DNA from: Collybiopsis luxurians FD-317 M1
Lineage: Eukaryota > Basidiomycota > Agaricomycetes > Agaricales > Omphalotaceae
Direction of reading: 5' to 3'
DNA length: 64,000 bases
NCBI GenBank assembly: GCA_000827265.1
Contig: KN834800.1
Span: 64,261 to 128,260, forward strand
The notes beneath the pieces are model-generated. The model made no database searches, had not been told where the DNA came from, and saw only the letters and a program-made list of their open reading frames with translations. Made by a program: the position numbers and the translations under genes. This document shows, piece by piece, positions 35,431 to 46,089 of the stretch. Every line of letters starts with the position of its first letter. Position 1 is the stretch's first letter.

Positions 35431-36030
35431 AATATTTCTGCTCAACCCTGGCTCTTCGCCATATAAATCCCTACCATTTTCAGCCACATTCTTCTGTCGC
35501 AAGAGAAAAGGTTTTCTCCGCCGAGTTTTCATGAGGTACGGTCCTACGTAAGATCACGTAGAATGAATACAGACAGAGACAGAACCAGAAACACGGCCGT
35601 GCCCACTTCTATCGCGCAACGCATTTGATCTTGATACAGTTACGTACAATTACAATGCCTCTTAAGCTCTCAAGATCTCCCCTGGCCGGATCCGAAGCAC
35701 ACAGGAACGCGATCAATTGTATCCACAAAGATGTCGAGTTGTCGGGAAGCAAAGAGTCTCATAAATTACAAAAAAGCACAAAAGAAAACATGTACAGCGA
35801 ATAATGATGAATTCGGACCGACATACCATCAAATTGATGTACATCCAAAAACTCTGAATCTAGATTATCTTAGTAGATCCCGCTCGGATGACGGGACTGG
35901 GAAATATCGTTACGATACTTTACGTATAGTACAGCCAAGAGCGACGCTAGTTTACCAACGAGCGGTACTACGCGAAGGCCGCTCGAGCCAGTTGGCTGTG
36001 ATGGCCGGGTCATTTAATTTAACCAGCACC
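35431..36030. other. Spacer without supported gene
   Basis: No family motif or credible exon structure on either strand. The open frame at 35731-36048 looks fortuitous. Confidence 0.4.
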
Positions 36031-36039
36031 TGGTTGTTA

Positions 36040-37260
36040 GGCTTGTAGGCGGACTTAACCAGTTCGATGCAGATTTCGAGTCTTCCAACGTGTCGAAGGC
36101 TCGATTTTGCTGTCTCTTCCTATCCAGGAGAGAGGATCAGGGTAGATATTCTCTGTATTTTTTTTTTGCTTTTCTATGTGTTGATTTTCTAGTTGCTTGA
36201 TACTTGGCAAAGTCGCTGTGTGTGCGTACATAACAATTTTCCCCCTTCGTGAAGTTACAAATCTTCAAGTGGTGGCTGACGACCAACAACTCAGCTGATT
36301 AGTGGGTCAAAGCTCAATCATCTAGCTCAGCGCTTGGGAAAAAGAGTAGATCATTCAGGCTCTGAAACTGATATTCATCCATGTACAGCCTCACCGACAT
36401 CATATCCCTCTAAAAACACTCTACTTATAGTCGGTCTCTGCGATCTCAGTCAGAATAAAATTCAATGACTTTCTACGAGATCACTTTAGCGCATTATGCC
36501 CCAGAAACTCTGGATTCTGCGAGCTTGCATACTTCCCGGTCATAGCTGCGCTCACCCATGTCCTTCCGCAGAGCAGGGCAGAGGTTATTGCCGAGGAGGA
36601 AACTTTCTTCAATTGCTTGTCATCCAAATTGGTGTCCGCTTGGATGTATCGCTTGATAATAGCAAAATTCAGCAGTACCAAGCGGCTATTCGTTCCTTAT
36701 GTCGAAATGGTCTGGGGAGGTACGGGAGGACGTATAAGAAGGATTTGGAACGATGTGCGTAGTCAAAAAGTCAAAACAGGTTGATCGTAACTTTGCATCA
36801 GGTTCGCGGGGGAGTCGTTTGCCAGGTCTGCGGGGGAGTCGTTTGAAAAGTGAAAAGAAGCAGAGGGGGGCGGGGCCAAGATGTGGATTACCGAAAAGCA
36901 TTTTGTAGCTGGGAGCTTCTAAGATTCATCCGTACCGAAAAAGTCGATCGAGTCACGGCCCATTTACGGTCTTTCGCCCAGCATTTGTCCTACAGGATCC
37001 AGTATCGCGAATCATCAAACCTTCCATCCGCGCCCCCCGAATGTCGCTGGTAGATGATAGACTTCTCGTTCGGTTGACTTCTCCGCTGTTGACTGGGAAA
37101 GATCCGTATGTGCTGCATTATCGGCTGGTTGCAGATGGAGGGAAGGAGAGGGATGTCAGGGATGTCAAGTATGTGTGTAAGGCGTATGAATGGTCATTAA
37201 GGATGAGACGACAGGGGTGTAACCTGGGACTGGGGAGGGTAATGATGATCATGATTTAGA
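36040..37260 (+). pseudogene. PPR-like gene remnant, copy C, scrambled
   Basis: Contains pieces of the PPR-like gene in an altered order. At 36050-36110 it has GGLNQFDADFESSN (the exon reading LGALDQLDVDIKSSD in copy B). At 36455-36530 it has NSMTFYEITLAHYAPETLDS (copy B DLMTSYEDILAHPEALEPAQ, which should precede the former). At 36545-36600 it has ALTHVLPQSRAEVIAEEE. At 36930-37240 it has the C-terminal region RLTSPLLTGKDPYVLHYRLV and VRDVKYVCKAYEWSLRMRRQ. Frames are broken throughout. The final block is not seen in copies A or B in this window, so copy C is not simply derived from their remaining parts. Confidence 0.55.
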
Positions 37261-37359
37261 GAAGAAAGAATGAAGATATATATTAGTACTGCCTGATACA
37301 TTAAAGGTTTTCTATGCAGATAGGATAGGGTAGGATATTTATTAGACTAGCCAAGGTAT

Positions 37360-37570
37360 GCGTATAGCAAGGTGTAAGAACCACATCAAACTCCTCAGTA
37401 TATTTCCCCAATTTCCTCTCACCTCCTCAGACATAACCGTCCCTTCCTTTGATGGCACTTGCGTCTTGATACATCAATTTACACACTTCAGAACTTTATT
37501 CGGACACTACATGTGACAATGCTTCCCGGGGCCTGGATGTTGGCGATTCGGATTCAGACGCTGAGGTATG
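37360..37570. repeat. Duplicated non-coding segment, copy 2
   Basis: Partner of 35200-35430 in direct orientation, about 2.1 kb away. It directly follows the end of PPR-like copy C, while copy 1 follows zinc-finger gene B. Confidence 0.5.
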
Positions 37571-37869
37571 AGAAGAGTTCGCGAAGGTTTCATGTGGCTG
37601 ACGGCGAAGTAGCGGGGAGAAGCACGCCAAAAAACATACACACACAAAAAGAACAAAAGAAAAGGCAGTGGTTGCTGCACATCAACAGCGCTGGCTCTGG
37701 TATGACTTGTTCCGCGAATTGACTTTACTCGACAACCCACTACCGGCACGTTCGAACACTCGTTCTCTTGGGGGTATCGTACCCGATGGTTTAGAAATGA
37801 AGAACGCGGAATGCTTTCACTCTCCTCATCCGTTGTTATAGTCTGTTCCCCTGCAATTGACATTCAGAC

Positions 37870-38085
37870 TGCAGGATTGGGGAGCAGTGGCAGCATGCGA
37901 TTAGGAGGACGTCATGAAAGGATAGTCGAAATCAGCTGCACCATCACCAAAACCAGGAAAGAAGACGGGATATGAATATTTCAGATAATAGATGGGACGG
38001 CGACACAATCTCGTCAGCTTCGCTTTGTGGTGGAGCTTGCAGTAACAATCCCTGGCCTAAACTAGAACCGTTTATTCAATACAAG
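37870..38085 (-). pseudogene. Fragment of a paralogue of zinc-finger gene E
   Basis: The plus strand matches 43080-43245, which is the middle of gene E on the minus strand. Shared blocks are ATGAAAGGATAGTC, ACCAGGAAA, GATGGG(A/G)CG and TGCAGTAA. Only this piece of the gene is present, with no zinc fingers, so it is a relic carried in a segmental duplication. Confidence 0.55.
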
Positions 38086-38171
38086 TGTCTAGGCACGTTG
38101 TAAGCACCATACCAGCTGAAAATGCCTATTTCAGTGACAATGACGTCTGATCCAAAGTTCAATGTCCTCTA

Positions 38172-38465
38172 TTACCTGAGGGTAGGGGACATATATTCAA
38201 TCACTGTTTTACTCACCGTGTCCAGAGCCAATCCCGGTCTCTTTGAATTTGGAAGTTGATGCCAACTTGAAATTTGGCTCCCGAAAGACATACTAGCGTC
38301 CTTGCCAGCCGAAAATTGAGGACACCTGATTATCAACCGCTGATGATGTTCACCGGGAAGGTGGATAAAAGCCATGCACTCACGGACATTGGCCAACTCG
38401 CTATAAGCTGGAAGATGAGCGACACACACGTATTTTGTGTCGCTCATCTTCGTGTCACTGCTCAC
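38172..38465 (-). other. Inverted copy of the 43.5-kb open frame
   Basis: The minus-strand translation ends PGLALDTVSKTVIEYMSPTL, matching SRLALETVSKPVIISVSHLR at the end of the plus-strand frame 43507-43797. The TCAAGATTGGCTCTGGA-type DNA is clearly shared. The surrounding duplication is in direct orientation, so this block has been flipped in one copy. No protein family is recognised and coding status is doubtful. Confidence 0.5.
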
Positions 38466-39454
38466 ACCACTTGCCTCTCATGAATAAAGCGCTCTTTCTT
38501 TATCCCTCACCGGCTGCGGGAATTAGAGTGGCCCTGTTGCTAGTTATAGTAAATTTAAATTTACCGTTGATGATCATCGAAAGAAAAATATAATATGCGA
38601 TAATTCCAAGAGCCAACGGTGAGTCGGAAATGGAAACGAACTAAACCAGACTGAGTCGTATCATTTCGGAAGCCACATTGACTTACGTTGGAGCCAAGAT
38701 AGGCATCGAGACAAATGACCTCAATGTAGAAAAGGAACGAAGGCTAACAATGTATACATGAGAATTTGAAAAGGGCAACCTTAAGAGGCAATTCTTCGAT
38801 TTGCCACTGTCAAGGCTGGCCGCGAGTTTTATGTGCCATTCAAATTGGGCCAAAATTTTTGTTCATGTACGCCATTAATCCTCAGACCATTTTTTTTTTT
38901 GGAGATACAAAAGACACAGATTGCTCGAGCTACGGATAGAAATTTCTGTAAGTTACCCAAACTGAGAACAATGGACAGAGCCCTCAAGAGTTGCACAGAC
39001 GTAAGAGGTATGAATATATGCACATAATTCAAGGAGCCATGGAAGCCATATATCAGTGATAGAAGCCTCTAAAATCCATTGCGAATGAACAGAGCCAGAT
39101 GTGTCAGCTAGATAATCAGAGATATAACACGTTCTGGCTCTGAAAATTACCAGGAGGCGAGTAGTGAAGCTCACTGTAAATAGTGAAGTTCACGGTAGTA
39201 AAAATCACAGACGCAACAGTATAAATTTCTTCAGTTTTATGCCCACTTACAGTCAACCGTTCTTCTTCATTTTTCGGAAATGGATGTGGCTCATGCACAG
39301 TGAGCCTTATCCCGACAATTAACAGACTATCTTTGAAAATATTAATCAATAGGTGCGACGGTTTGAATGATCAAGTAGCCATTGACCCCCAGCTCTTTGA
39401 GTGGGTTTTTCTCGCTAAAATGCAGCCAGGTGATACTAATGTTCATCCGTCGCA

Positions 39455-39952
39455 GTGAATGCTGGCGGGAGCTCCAAAAACCTGAAGATTGGGACTCATT
39501 TTGTCAATATTTGTAAGCATACCACTTTTGGGCCGAAAGGAAGCTCACCCAGTGTTTGCAGAAGGGCTATTCTGGACCCTTCTGCTAGCAGTGAGTGCTT
39601 CGACAATAAATGTCGATATCGTCTCGCGCATGACGAATGTGGCATCGTTCTGACACGAGATACCGTTGTCGAACATTTCGAAGTCCATCTCGCTGAGCTG
39701 GCAAAGAGCAGGGCAGGTTCTGAAAAAGTTACGTGCGGGTTCAATCTTATGAACGGGACACCATGCACAAGAACGCTGAAGATAGCTGACTTGAGAAAGC
39801 ATATGCATGCGAAACATCATACTATTAAGGCGTATTGCTGGTATTGTGGAGACCCGATGACTCTGAGGAAAGATGTGATTAAGACGCATATGAAGGGGCA
39901 TGGGGTTACGGATGACAAGGTAAAAGACTTCGTCAATGAATCGGGATTGTAA
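39455..39952 (+). CDS. C2H2 zinc-finger gene C (terminal exon)
   Basis: Terminal exon of a gene paralogous to gene D at 45201. It follows an acceptor CCGTCGCAG and reads NAGGSSKNLKIGTHFVNICK. Finger-like units follow: CRYRLAHDECGIVLTRDTVV followed by H-x3-H, CGFNLMNGTPCTRTLKIADL followed by H-x3-H, and YCWYCGDPMTLRKDVIKTHM. The stop is at 39950. Upstream exons probably lie between 39150 and 39420, where the sequence is also duplicated, but I cannot fix them. The spacing of Cys and His pairs is looser than classical TFIIIA fingers and is conserved in all four paralogues, which suggests a distinct finger variant. Confidence 0.7.
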   Translation: MNAGGSSKNLKIGTHFVNICKHTTFGPKGSSPSVCRRAILDPSASSECFDNKCRYRLAHDECGIVLTRDTVVEHFEVHLAELAKSRAGSEKVTCGFNLMNGTPCTRTLKIADLRKHMHAKHHTIKAYCWYCGDPMTLRKDVIKTHMKGHGVTDDKVKDFVNESGL

Positions 39953-39959
39953 ACAAGAT

Positions 39960-42515
39960 GGCATGGCAATGTACTTATAGTCCCCCGAGAGGAGGACAGT
40001 ATCCCTTGGTACGACAGGAAATAAACGAGAATAGAAATTAAAACTGTCATATGGAAGGTCGAAGGGACAGGGAATGTAAGGAAAACAAAATCAAGAAGCT
40101 GCCAAGGAACCTGACCAACAGATACATATCGACCACCTTGAACACGTATCCTGCAGTGTACCTCAGCAAAAGAGGAGGCAAATAGCCCACAAAGTACGGA
40201 TTTGTCATAATACGACGAAGGAAGGAAGTGTCAGCGCGTAGTGGAGTCGGTGAAATGGTACAACATGGAAGGGAGGAAAGAAACACCGGCTTTCTGAAAA
40301 TGGCAAATCTGTCGCCAAGTTCTGTCACCGCCCTTGAAAAAGCTCTGTAATGAATTCCTGGGCTACAACGTCATAATTATCGTCGCATCGTCCTTATTAG
40401 GGGTCAGAACGTTTGTACATCGACTGGAGTCGAAGGATTGGAAGGAGTCGAACAATTACCAACTTGACCCTCAGCGCGCACTGACATCTTCATCCTGAAC
40501 TCATAAATGTTAATGGGGAGTCATCATGCTTGAACGACAATAGAATGCTCTCAAACAGCCGGTAACAAACAGAGACAGGCTTTCAACTAAACTAACTATT
40601 CAGATTCCCAGAGGTAAGGAGGTTTCAAAACCTACCTGTGGGACGTGCCATCGCACGGTGCGCGTGAGAGGTACAAGTCCGATGACTAGTATACTGAAGA
40701 GTCGAAAATCATTGTAAGTGTTAATAAAGAACAGACGCATATCATATTAAGTATACTGGGCAATGATACATGACTATCGAAAGAATACACAACGTCTACA
40801 GTATGCGCAGCGGTATATATCAGTTGAGCAATTCATTGCTGGAACGATTAGCTATAGTGCAAGATGTCAGCAGTGAGAAACAGCAGAGAATATAAAGCTC
40901 ATACTTGCGGATATTTGCGGAACCAAGACCACATCATCCATGCTTATCCACAGCAGTGATATTTTGCAGTGCACTGCTGCTGTAACGCGTACCCTCTCCT
41001 TGGTAGGAAGTTGTGGCGTCCGAATGGCGTCGGAGCAGAGAGTAAGACCAAAACCTGCTATTGCTCGACTCATCTCTCCGAACCCACTTCTCTTCAGCTG
41101 CAAGATACTTGGATTCTCTCTGCTCCACGTCTGGTATCGGAGGGCAGAAATCACTGCCGCGAGGGAGGAAATCGATCAAAGTGAGCGCAATGCTCGTCGT
41201 GAATGCCGAAGATACTGAGGAGTGGAATCAGCTGGAGGAGGTTTGTGGACGGTTGGCAGGAGAAAGGTTCCGCCACTGGGGATCAATTGTTTCCTAGACG
41301 TGTCAGAGTATCTGCGAGGCATCCGAGACAGAGTACCCTCATCATACAAGACATGAATGGGGCGCGATATTCTGAGCTATTGACATGAGGAAGTAAAGCA
41401 ATCTGTCCTTAAAACTGAGCCATCTCCCACTGGTGACAATGTGAGCATACCGTTGATTCCTCCCGTCAAAGGTGCGTGTAGTTTGTTACAATAAGACAAT
41501 TTGACCGAATCCCATTTGTATGTCCTCATGGTCCTCCTCATGCTAGTAATACTTGTCGTTCTCACACTCTTGTGTGAACAACGAAGTGGGCGTGCATCTG
41601 AGATTGACGCCAAGAAACCAGTCAACAGTCGGTAATTCGAACTATTGTCGAGCATCGCGAGGATTCTCTTAAGCGAGCGCTCACCTCCAAACGAGGAGGA
41701 CCATCGGGCGTAGAAGCTTTGGGAAAATATTCAAGAAATTCTCGGTAGTGTCTGGCGTACGCTGAGGGCAGATGGACATCCAGTGTTACGGGGTGTTAGT
41801 AAAGTGGAGATAGGACGTGTACATGCAAGAGCAGGGGAGGACCAGAAGGACTGCCAAAGATGAGAAAGAAAGCGACATAGAGTCTGAAAGGTGAATTTCC
41901 GGAGACAGATGGAGTGAACATGAAACCGAGAAACCACCTGAATGAAAAAAAGGAAAAGAAAAAAGTGATAAATCAGAATGGTAAATCGACGTCGAGCAGT
42001 AGATAGCCACGTTTAAGAGCGCGCACCAGAAGCAAAATCCAAGGGTACAATTTTGGTGAAGCTGGAGGCAGCAGACGGCAGCGGACTAAGACCAGATTCT
42101 AAAGAAAAGTATATTGCAGCATCGTACAAGAAGTAGCGGGCACGCAAGACAAGAACGGTGATAGAGCGAATCAGCGGCTGTTCCCACTATCGATGAATAT
42201 AACTGTGACATATAAAGAGAGTTGCAAGTAACGACAGTAACCGAAAAATGGATGGTGACGTGACACGTCCAAATATGGGAAAGAAGCGGAAAATTCATAT
42301 CATTCCGGAGCCTTTCACCTGCCTGCGCGTCTAAACATTGTGAATCTACGTCGAGGATTTAGTTAGATTTCATTCATTGAAGTGGTGGTCACGAAGCAAA
42401 AACAAGGTTCGAGTCAATTCTTTCCTGAGACCACACTCTCCTAGTCTTCGCAGGGATTTCACAACTACCAAAACTGGGCATTCATGCACTCGTAATAACC
42501 AACACGGCCGGACAC
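39960..42515. other. 2.5-kb region without supported gene
   Basis: Several overlapping short open frames on both strands (for example around 40867-41300) show no family motif, no consistent frame and no convincing introns. I see no repeat either. Confidence 0.4.
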
Positions 42516-42519
42516 TATC

Positions 42520-43410
42520 CTATCCTATCCTCTCTATCCTTGTCCCTTTTGGTGTATGGATCTGATGTGCACTTCTCAGATGCCTGACAACAATATCTGA
42601 CCTCCCTATCGAAAGCAATTTCGTGCACCCTGGAATAGGACATGAGGTCTTGATTCCATGGTGGGTGTGGATATGACGGCGTAGCGTGGTTCGTTCAGTG
42701 AACACTTTGCTACACTGTATCGCAGGTCTGCCGGGTTCTGCCACGTTCCATTTGCATTGGAAATGCTTTGCACCCTGCGTATAACGTTTTTCACTAGAAA
42801 GATGCATGCGCAAGTGGTTATTGACGTTTCCGGCACTGATTTCTTGCCCGCATTCGATAATGGATCCGTTCTGCTCTACGAGAACATGGCATACAGTGGA
42901 AATTCCTGTCGCTTCCAACGTGCAGTTATAAGAGGTGCGAGAATTTGCTCGTCCGGTCTCGGTACTTCCAAGGGCACTGATACCTGATTGAGCTGACACG
43001 GAGAAGCTTTCTTCCATCTGTCTATTTCCACTGGAATTGCCATTAATGCTGCCGTATGTTGAAGCAGGAGCAGGATGCAAGTAAGAGGATGCAATGAAAG
43101 GATAGTCTAAAGCCGCTAATGCACCATTATTGAGACCAGGAAAAAAGGCGGGAAGGTGTGACACAAATGACCCAGATATTGGATGGGGCGATGACACGAT
43201 CTCGCAAGCTTCACTTCGCGGTGGATCTTGCAGTAATGACTGCGTTTGTGAGAGATCAATAGCAGGCATTCTCAAGCTCTCCAGCGTGTCGAATTCTGGA
43301 AGTGAGAGCGAGGATGCGTGTGGTGCTTGGATCTCCAAAGTTTGTCCCATGTGTCCAGCACGAAGGTTAGAAAAACTTCGAAAAAAAATTATAAGACGCT
43401 GTAATCCCAC
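42520..43410 (-). CDS. C2H2 zinc-finger protein, gene E
   Basis: A 296-residue open frame on the minus strand. The N-terminal half is Ser/Pro-rich and acidic (SLPEFDTLESLRMPAIDLSQ), like an activation or interaction region. The C-terminal third has three zinc-finger-like units: TVCHVLVEQNGSIIECGQEI with H-x3-H, FQCKWNVAEPGRPAIQCSKV with RRHIHTHH, and TSCPIPGCTKLLSIGRSDIV with RHLRSAH. It ends with a short basic tail. It is related in finger layout to genes A-D but belongs to a different subgroup. A partial relic lies at 37870-38085. It is a probable DNA-binding nuclear protein; the first residues may come from an upstream exon. Confidence 0.65.
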   Translation of the reverse strand: MGLQRLIIFFRSFSNLRAGHMGQTLEIQAPHASSLSLPEFDTLESLRMPAIDLSQTQSLLQDPPRSEACEIVSSPHPISGSFVSHLPAFFPGLNNGALAALDYPFIASSYLHPAPASTYGSINGNSSGNRQMEESFSVSAQSGISALGSTETGRANSRTSYNCTLEATGISTVCHVLVEQNGSIIECGQEISAGNVNNHLRMHLSSEKRYTQGAKHFQCKWNVAEPGRPAIQCSKVFTERTTLRRHIHTHHGIKTSCPIPGCTKLLSIGRSDIVVRHLRSAHQIHTPKGTRIERIG

Positions 43411-43506
43411 AGCTCGACGGATAAGGGCGCACTAAGTAGGGAAGGCTTGAAGAACACAAGTATCATATAAATCCTCTGCGGGGATGATGGGACAACGAAG
43501 CATCTG

Positions 43507-43797
43507 GTGATGGTTCTCATTCATGGTAGGCGAGTGGTCGTGGACAGCGATGTGAAAATGGCGGCGGACAAGAGGATGTGTCTTGTTCATCCAACTTATA
43601 GTCACCTCTCCCTGCAGAGATCATTGGAGAAATCAAATGTCCTCCACCTTTGGCTCACAAGGAACCTCGTAGCCGCCATGCCTTTCAGGAGCCAAATTGC
43701 CAAAGATTTACATCGACTTCTGAGTCCAAGAAAATCAAGATTGGCTCTGGAGACAGTGAGTAAACCCGTGATTATATCTGTCTCTCATCTTAGATAA
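43507..43797 (+). CDS. Unknown small open frame, duplicated at 38.2 kb
   Basis: A 96-codon frame, divergent from gene E with about 100 bp between them. I do not recognise it. It has a copy in inverted orientation at 38172-38465, with conserved C-terminal residues LAL(E/D)TVSK. It might be a promoter-associated exon of another gene, or not coding. Confidence 0.3.
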   Translation: MMVLIHGRRVVVDSDVKMAADKRMCLVHPTYSHLSLQRSLEKSNVLHLWLTRNLVAAMPFRSQIAKDLHRLLSPRKSRLALETVSKPVIISVSHLR

Positions 43798-44339
43798 AGG
43801 TGGGTAGTCGATAATATTGAATTTGGATAAGACGTCGAGGCGCTTAAGGCTCGGCTTCCATGTCAACCTTGTTCTTGACAATTGCAATACTCAACCACTT
43901 CAATTTTCACTTGTGTCCTGTTACTTAATCGCTGTGGGCACTTCTACCTGTTTTACCTCTTAATTCGTCTTTGCATACACGTTCAATCCATCTCTCAAAT
44001 TCCATCCTCATTTCAAGCTTCCTACCCTATACCGCTATTAACTTATTTGTAGCGCAGTTATTATAGATGCGCCTTAGTGATTGTGTTTACCTACAAACCA
44101 ACTATTAATTCATTGCTGTACAGAAATGCCACCGAATGTACAAATAGTTAGATATCTGTAAAGTTATGAAATACAATTCCAGAAGCTATTCTCATCTACT
44201 AGCAAGTAGCTTAATGGGTGTACAATATAGTCGTATCATTGCGAGAAGATAAGTCCAGCGCTCTAATTTCCAGTTTAGCGCTCAGTACGGAATCACTATT
44301 CACATGGCCACATACATCGGATCCTTTTACTATTCAAAA

Positions 44340-45700
44340 GCTATGTTGGAGCCAAAATTGTCCCTGATGACCTACATCTGCAAACAGCACGCCAATGATG
44401 AATGAAATTTTAAAAAGGTCGACCTGAAGAGCAATCTTGGAATGAGCCAATTCGCTGATATCTTGGCCACAAATTACAACGGCAAGTTGTTTACTTCCGA
44501 GACATATTTTCCACGTATTGTCAGGGCTGCCGCGGGTGTTTTGTGCCAAAATCCTCACCAGTCACTTCAGCGCCTAACCGGGGCTTGATCATCCTGTTTA
44601 CGTATCAAACGATTTGCCGACAATACATCCTTCTTAGTTCTTCGCGGATAAAAAAGATCCAGATTGAGGGAGCTTCTGAGTTATGGATAGAATTTCTGTA
44701 AGTTACCGAAAATTCGAACAGTTGACAGAGCCAGGACAGAGCCCATCTCGCATACAACAGGTGAATATGTAACCCTAATTCACGGAGCCATGGAAGCCAC
44801 TCTATGGGTGATCAAATCATTTGTCAAAGCGCCTAAGATCCACTGTTCATAAACAGAGCCAGATGGGTCTAGATGATCAAATGCATCATACGTTCTGGCT
44901 CTGAAAAATGCCACAAAATGAGTAGTCAAAATGCTCACTCGGGCGGTAAAGGCTGTAGACGCAACAGTATAAATTTTTGAGTCTCTTGCCCCACTTACAG
45001 GCAGCCGTTTCTCTCCAGCCTTCGACGATGGATAGCTCTCAGACGCAGTGAGCCAGATCCTGAAATTAACAGACTATTTTTGAACATGGTGATTTAGTGG
45101 AAATGCTTCAAATGGTCAACCGAACATCGACTACCAGCTCTTTCTGTGGGTTTTCCTTGCAAAAATACAGCTAGGGTAATACTAATGAACATTCCCCGCA
45201 GTGACTGTTGGCGGGAGCTCCAAAATCATGAAGACCGGGAATCCTTTACACGATATCTGTGAGCATGCAATGTTCGGCTCAAAAGGAAACGTATTGAGTG
45301 TTTGCAGAAGGGATATTCGGGATCCTTCTGTTAGGGGCAGCGAATACTTCGACAATATATGCCGATATCGTCTTGCGCATGGTGAATGTGGTCTCACTTT
45401 GACACCAGATAATGTTGTCGAACATTTTCAAGGCCATCTTGTTCAGCTGACGAGCAGGGAAAGTGTGGAAAAAGTTACGTGCGGGTTCAATCTTATGAAC
45501 GGGACACCATGCATAAGAACGCTGACAATAGATGACTTGAGCAAGCATATGCATGCAAAGCATACCATTAAGCCATATTGCTGGTATTGTGGAGACCCGA
45601 TGACTCTGAGGAACGATATGATCAAGACACATTTGAAGGGGCACGGGTACACGGACGACGAGGTCAAGGACTTTATCGGTAGATTGGGATTATGAACAAG
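44340..45700. repeat. Segmental duplication, right copy (partner 38690-39960)
   Basis: Direct repeat of 38690-39960. Shared landmarks are TTGGAGCCAA at the left, GGAGCCATGGAAGCCA, AACAGAGCCAGATG, CGTTCTGGCTCTGAAAA and CGCAACAGTATAAATTT, then the zinc-finger exon through to the stop. Including the gene E fragment and the inverted block, the duplicated unit covers about 37.87-39.96 kb and 43.08-45.70 kb. Confidence 0.8.
45201..45695 (+). CDS. C2H2 zinc-finger gene D (terminal exon)
   Basis: Paralogue of gene C from the same segmental duplication. It follows acceptor CCCCGCAG and reads VGGSSKIMKTGNPLHDICEH, then CRYRLAHGECGLTLTPDNVV with H-x3-H, CGFNLMNGTPCIRTLTIDDL with a histidine pair (one His deleted, HAKHT instead of HAKHHT), and YCWYCGDPMTLRNDMIKTHL. 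The frame is intact to the stop. Upstream exons lie in the duplicated 5' region and are not resolved. Confidence 0.7.
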   Translation: MTVGGSSKIMKTGNPLHDICEHAMFGSKGNVLSVCRRDIRDPSVRGSEYFDNICRYRLAHGECGLTLTPDNVVEHFQGHLVQLTSRESVEKVTCGFNLMNGTPCIRTLTIDDLSKHMHAKHTIKPYCWYCGDPMTLRNDMIKTHLKGHGYTDDEVKDFIGRLGL

Positions 45701-46080
45701 ATAGCAAGGGTGGGGACAGTCCTTCGAGAAGGGGGAAACTATCCCTTGGGTCCACGGCCAATAATGAGAATGAAAAACAAAAAAAAAAGAATGAAACCGT
45801 AGAATGGAAGGTTAAAGGTACAGGGATTGGGAACGAAAGTCATTGCACCATTACTTTCAACCAAACTTCCAATGTAACTTGTTGCAATGTAACAAGCTAG
45901 GTACACATCTATATTACACTTGGGACTCTATTCTACTGGTATATTTTAGTAACTATGTCCTTGTACAGCGTTTCCCTCTTTTGACTCCAGACTGGTGGCC
46001 TGCGGCATTAAAACTGAGTTTTGTCTCTTCTCCCTTGATTATTAGTTTGAAGTGCCCTTGTATTAGGTGAAAGTTTTACA
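45700..46080. other. 3' flank of zinc-finger gene D
   Basis: No gene is supported. It lies at the right-hand edge of the CpG-rich island. Confidence 0.4.
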
Positions 46081-46089
46081 CTCAAATAC

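Noticed and set aside
40867..41300. Overlapping plus- and minus-strand frames of 70-95 codons
   Set aside because: They overlap each other in opposite directions, show no motif, no introns and no paralogue in the window.
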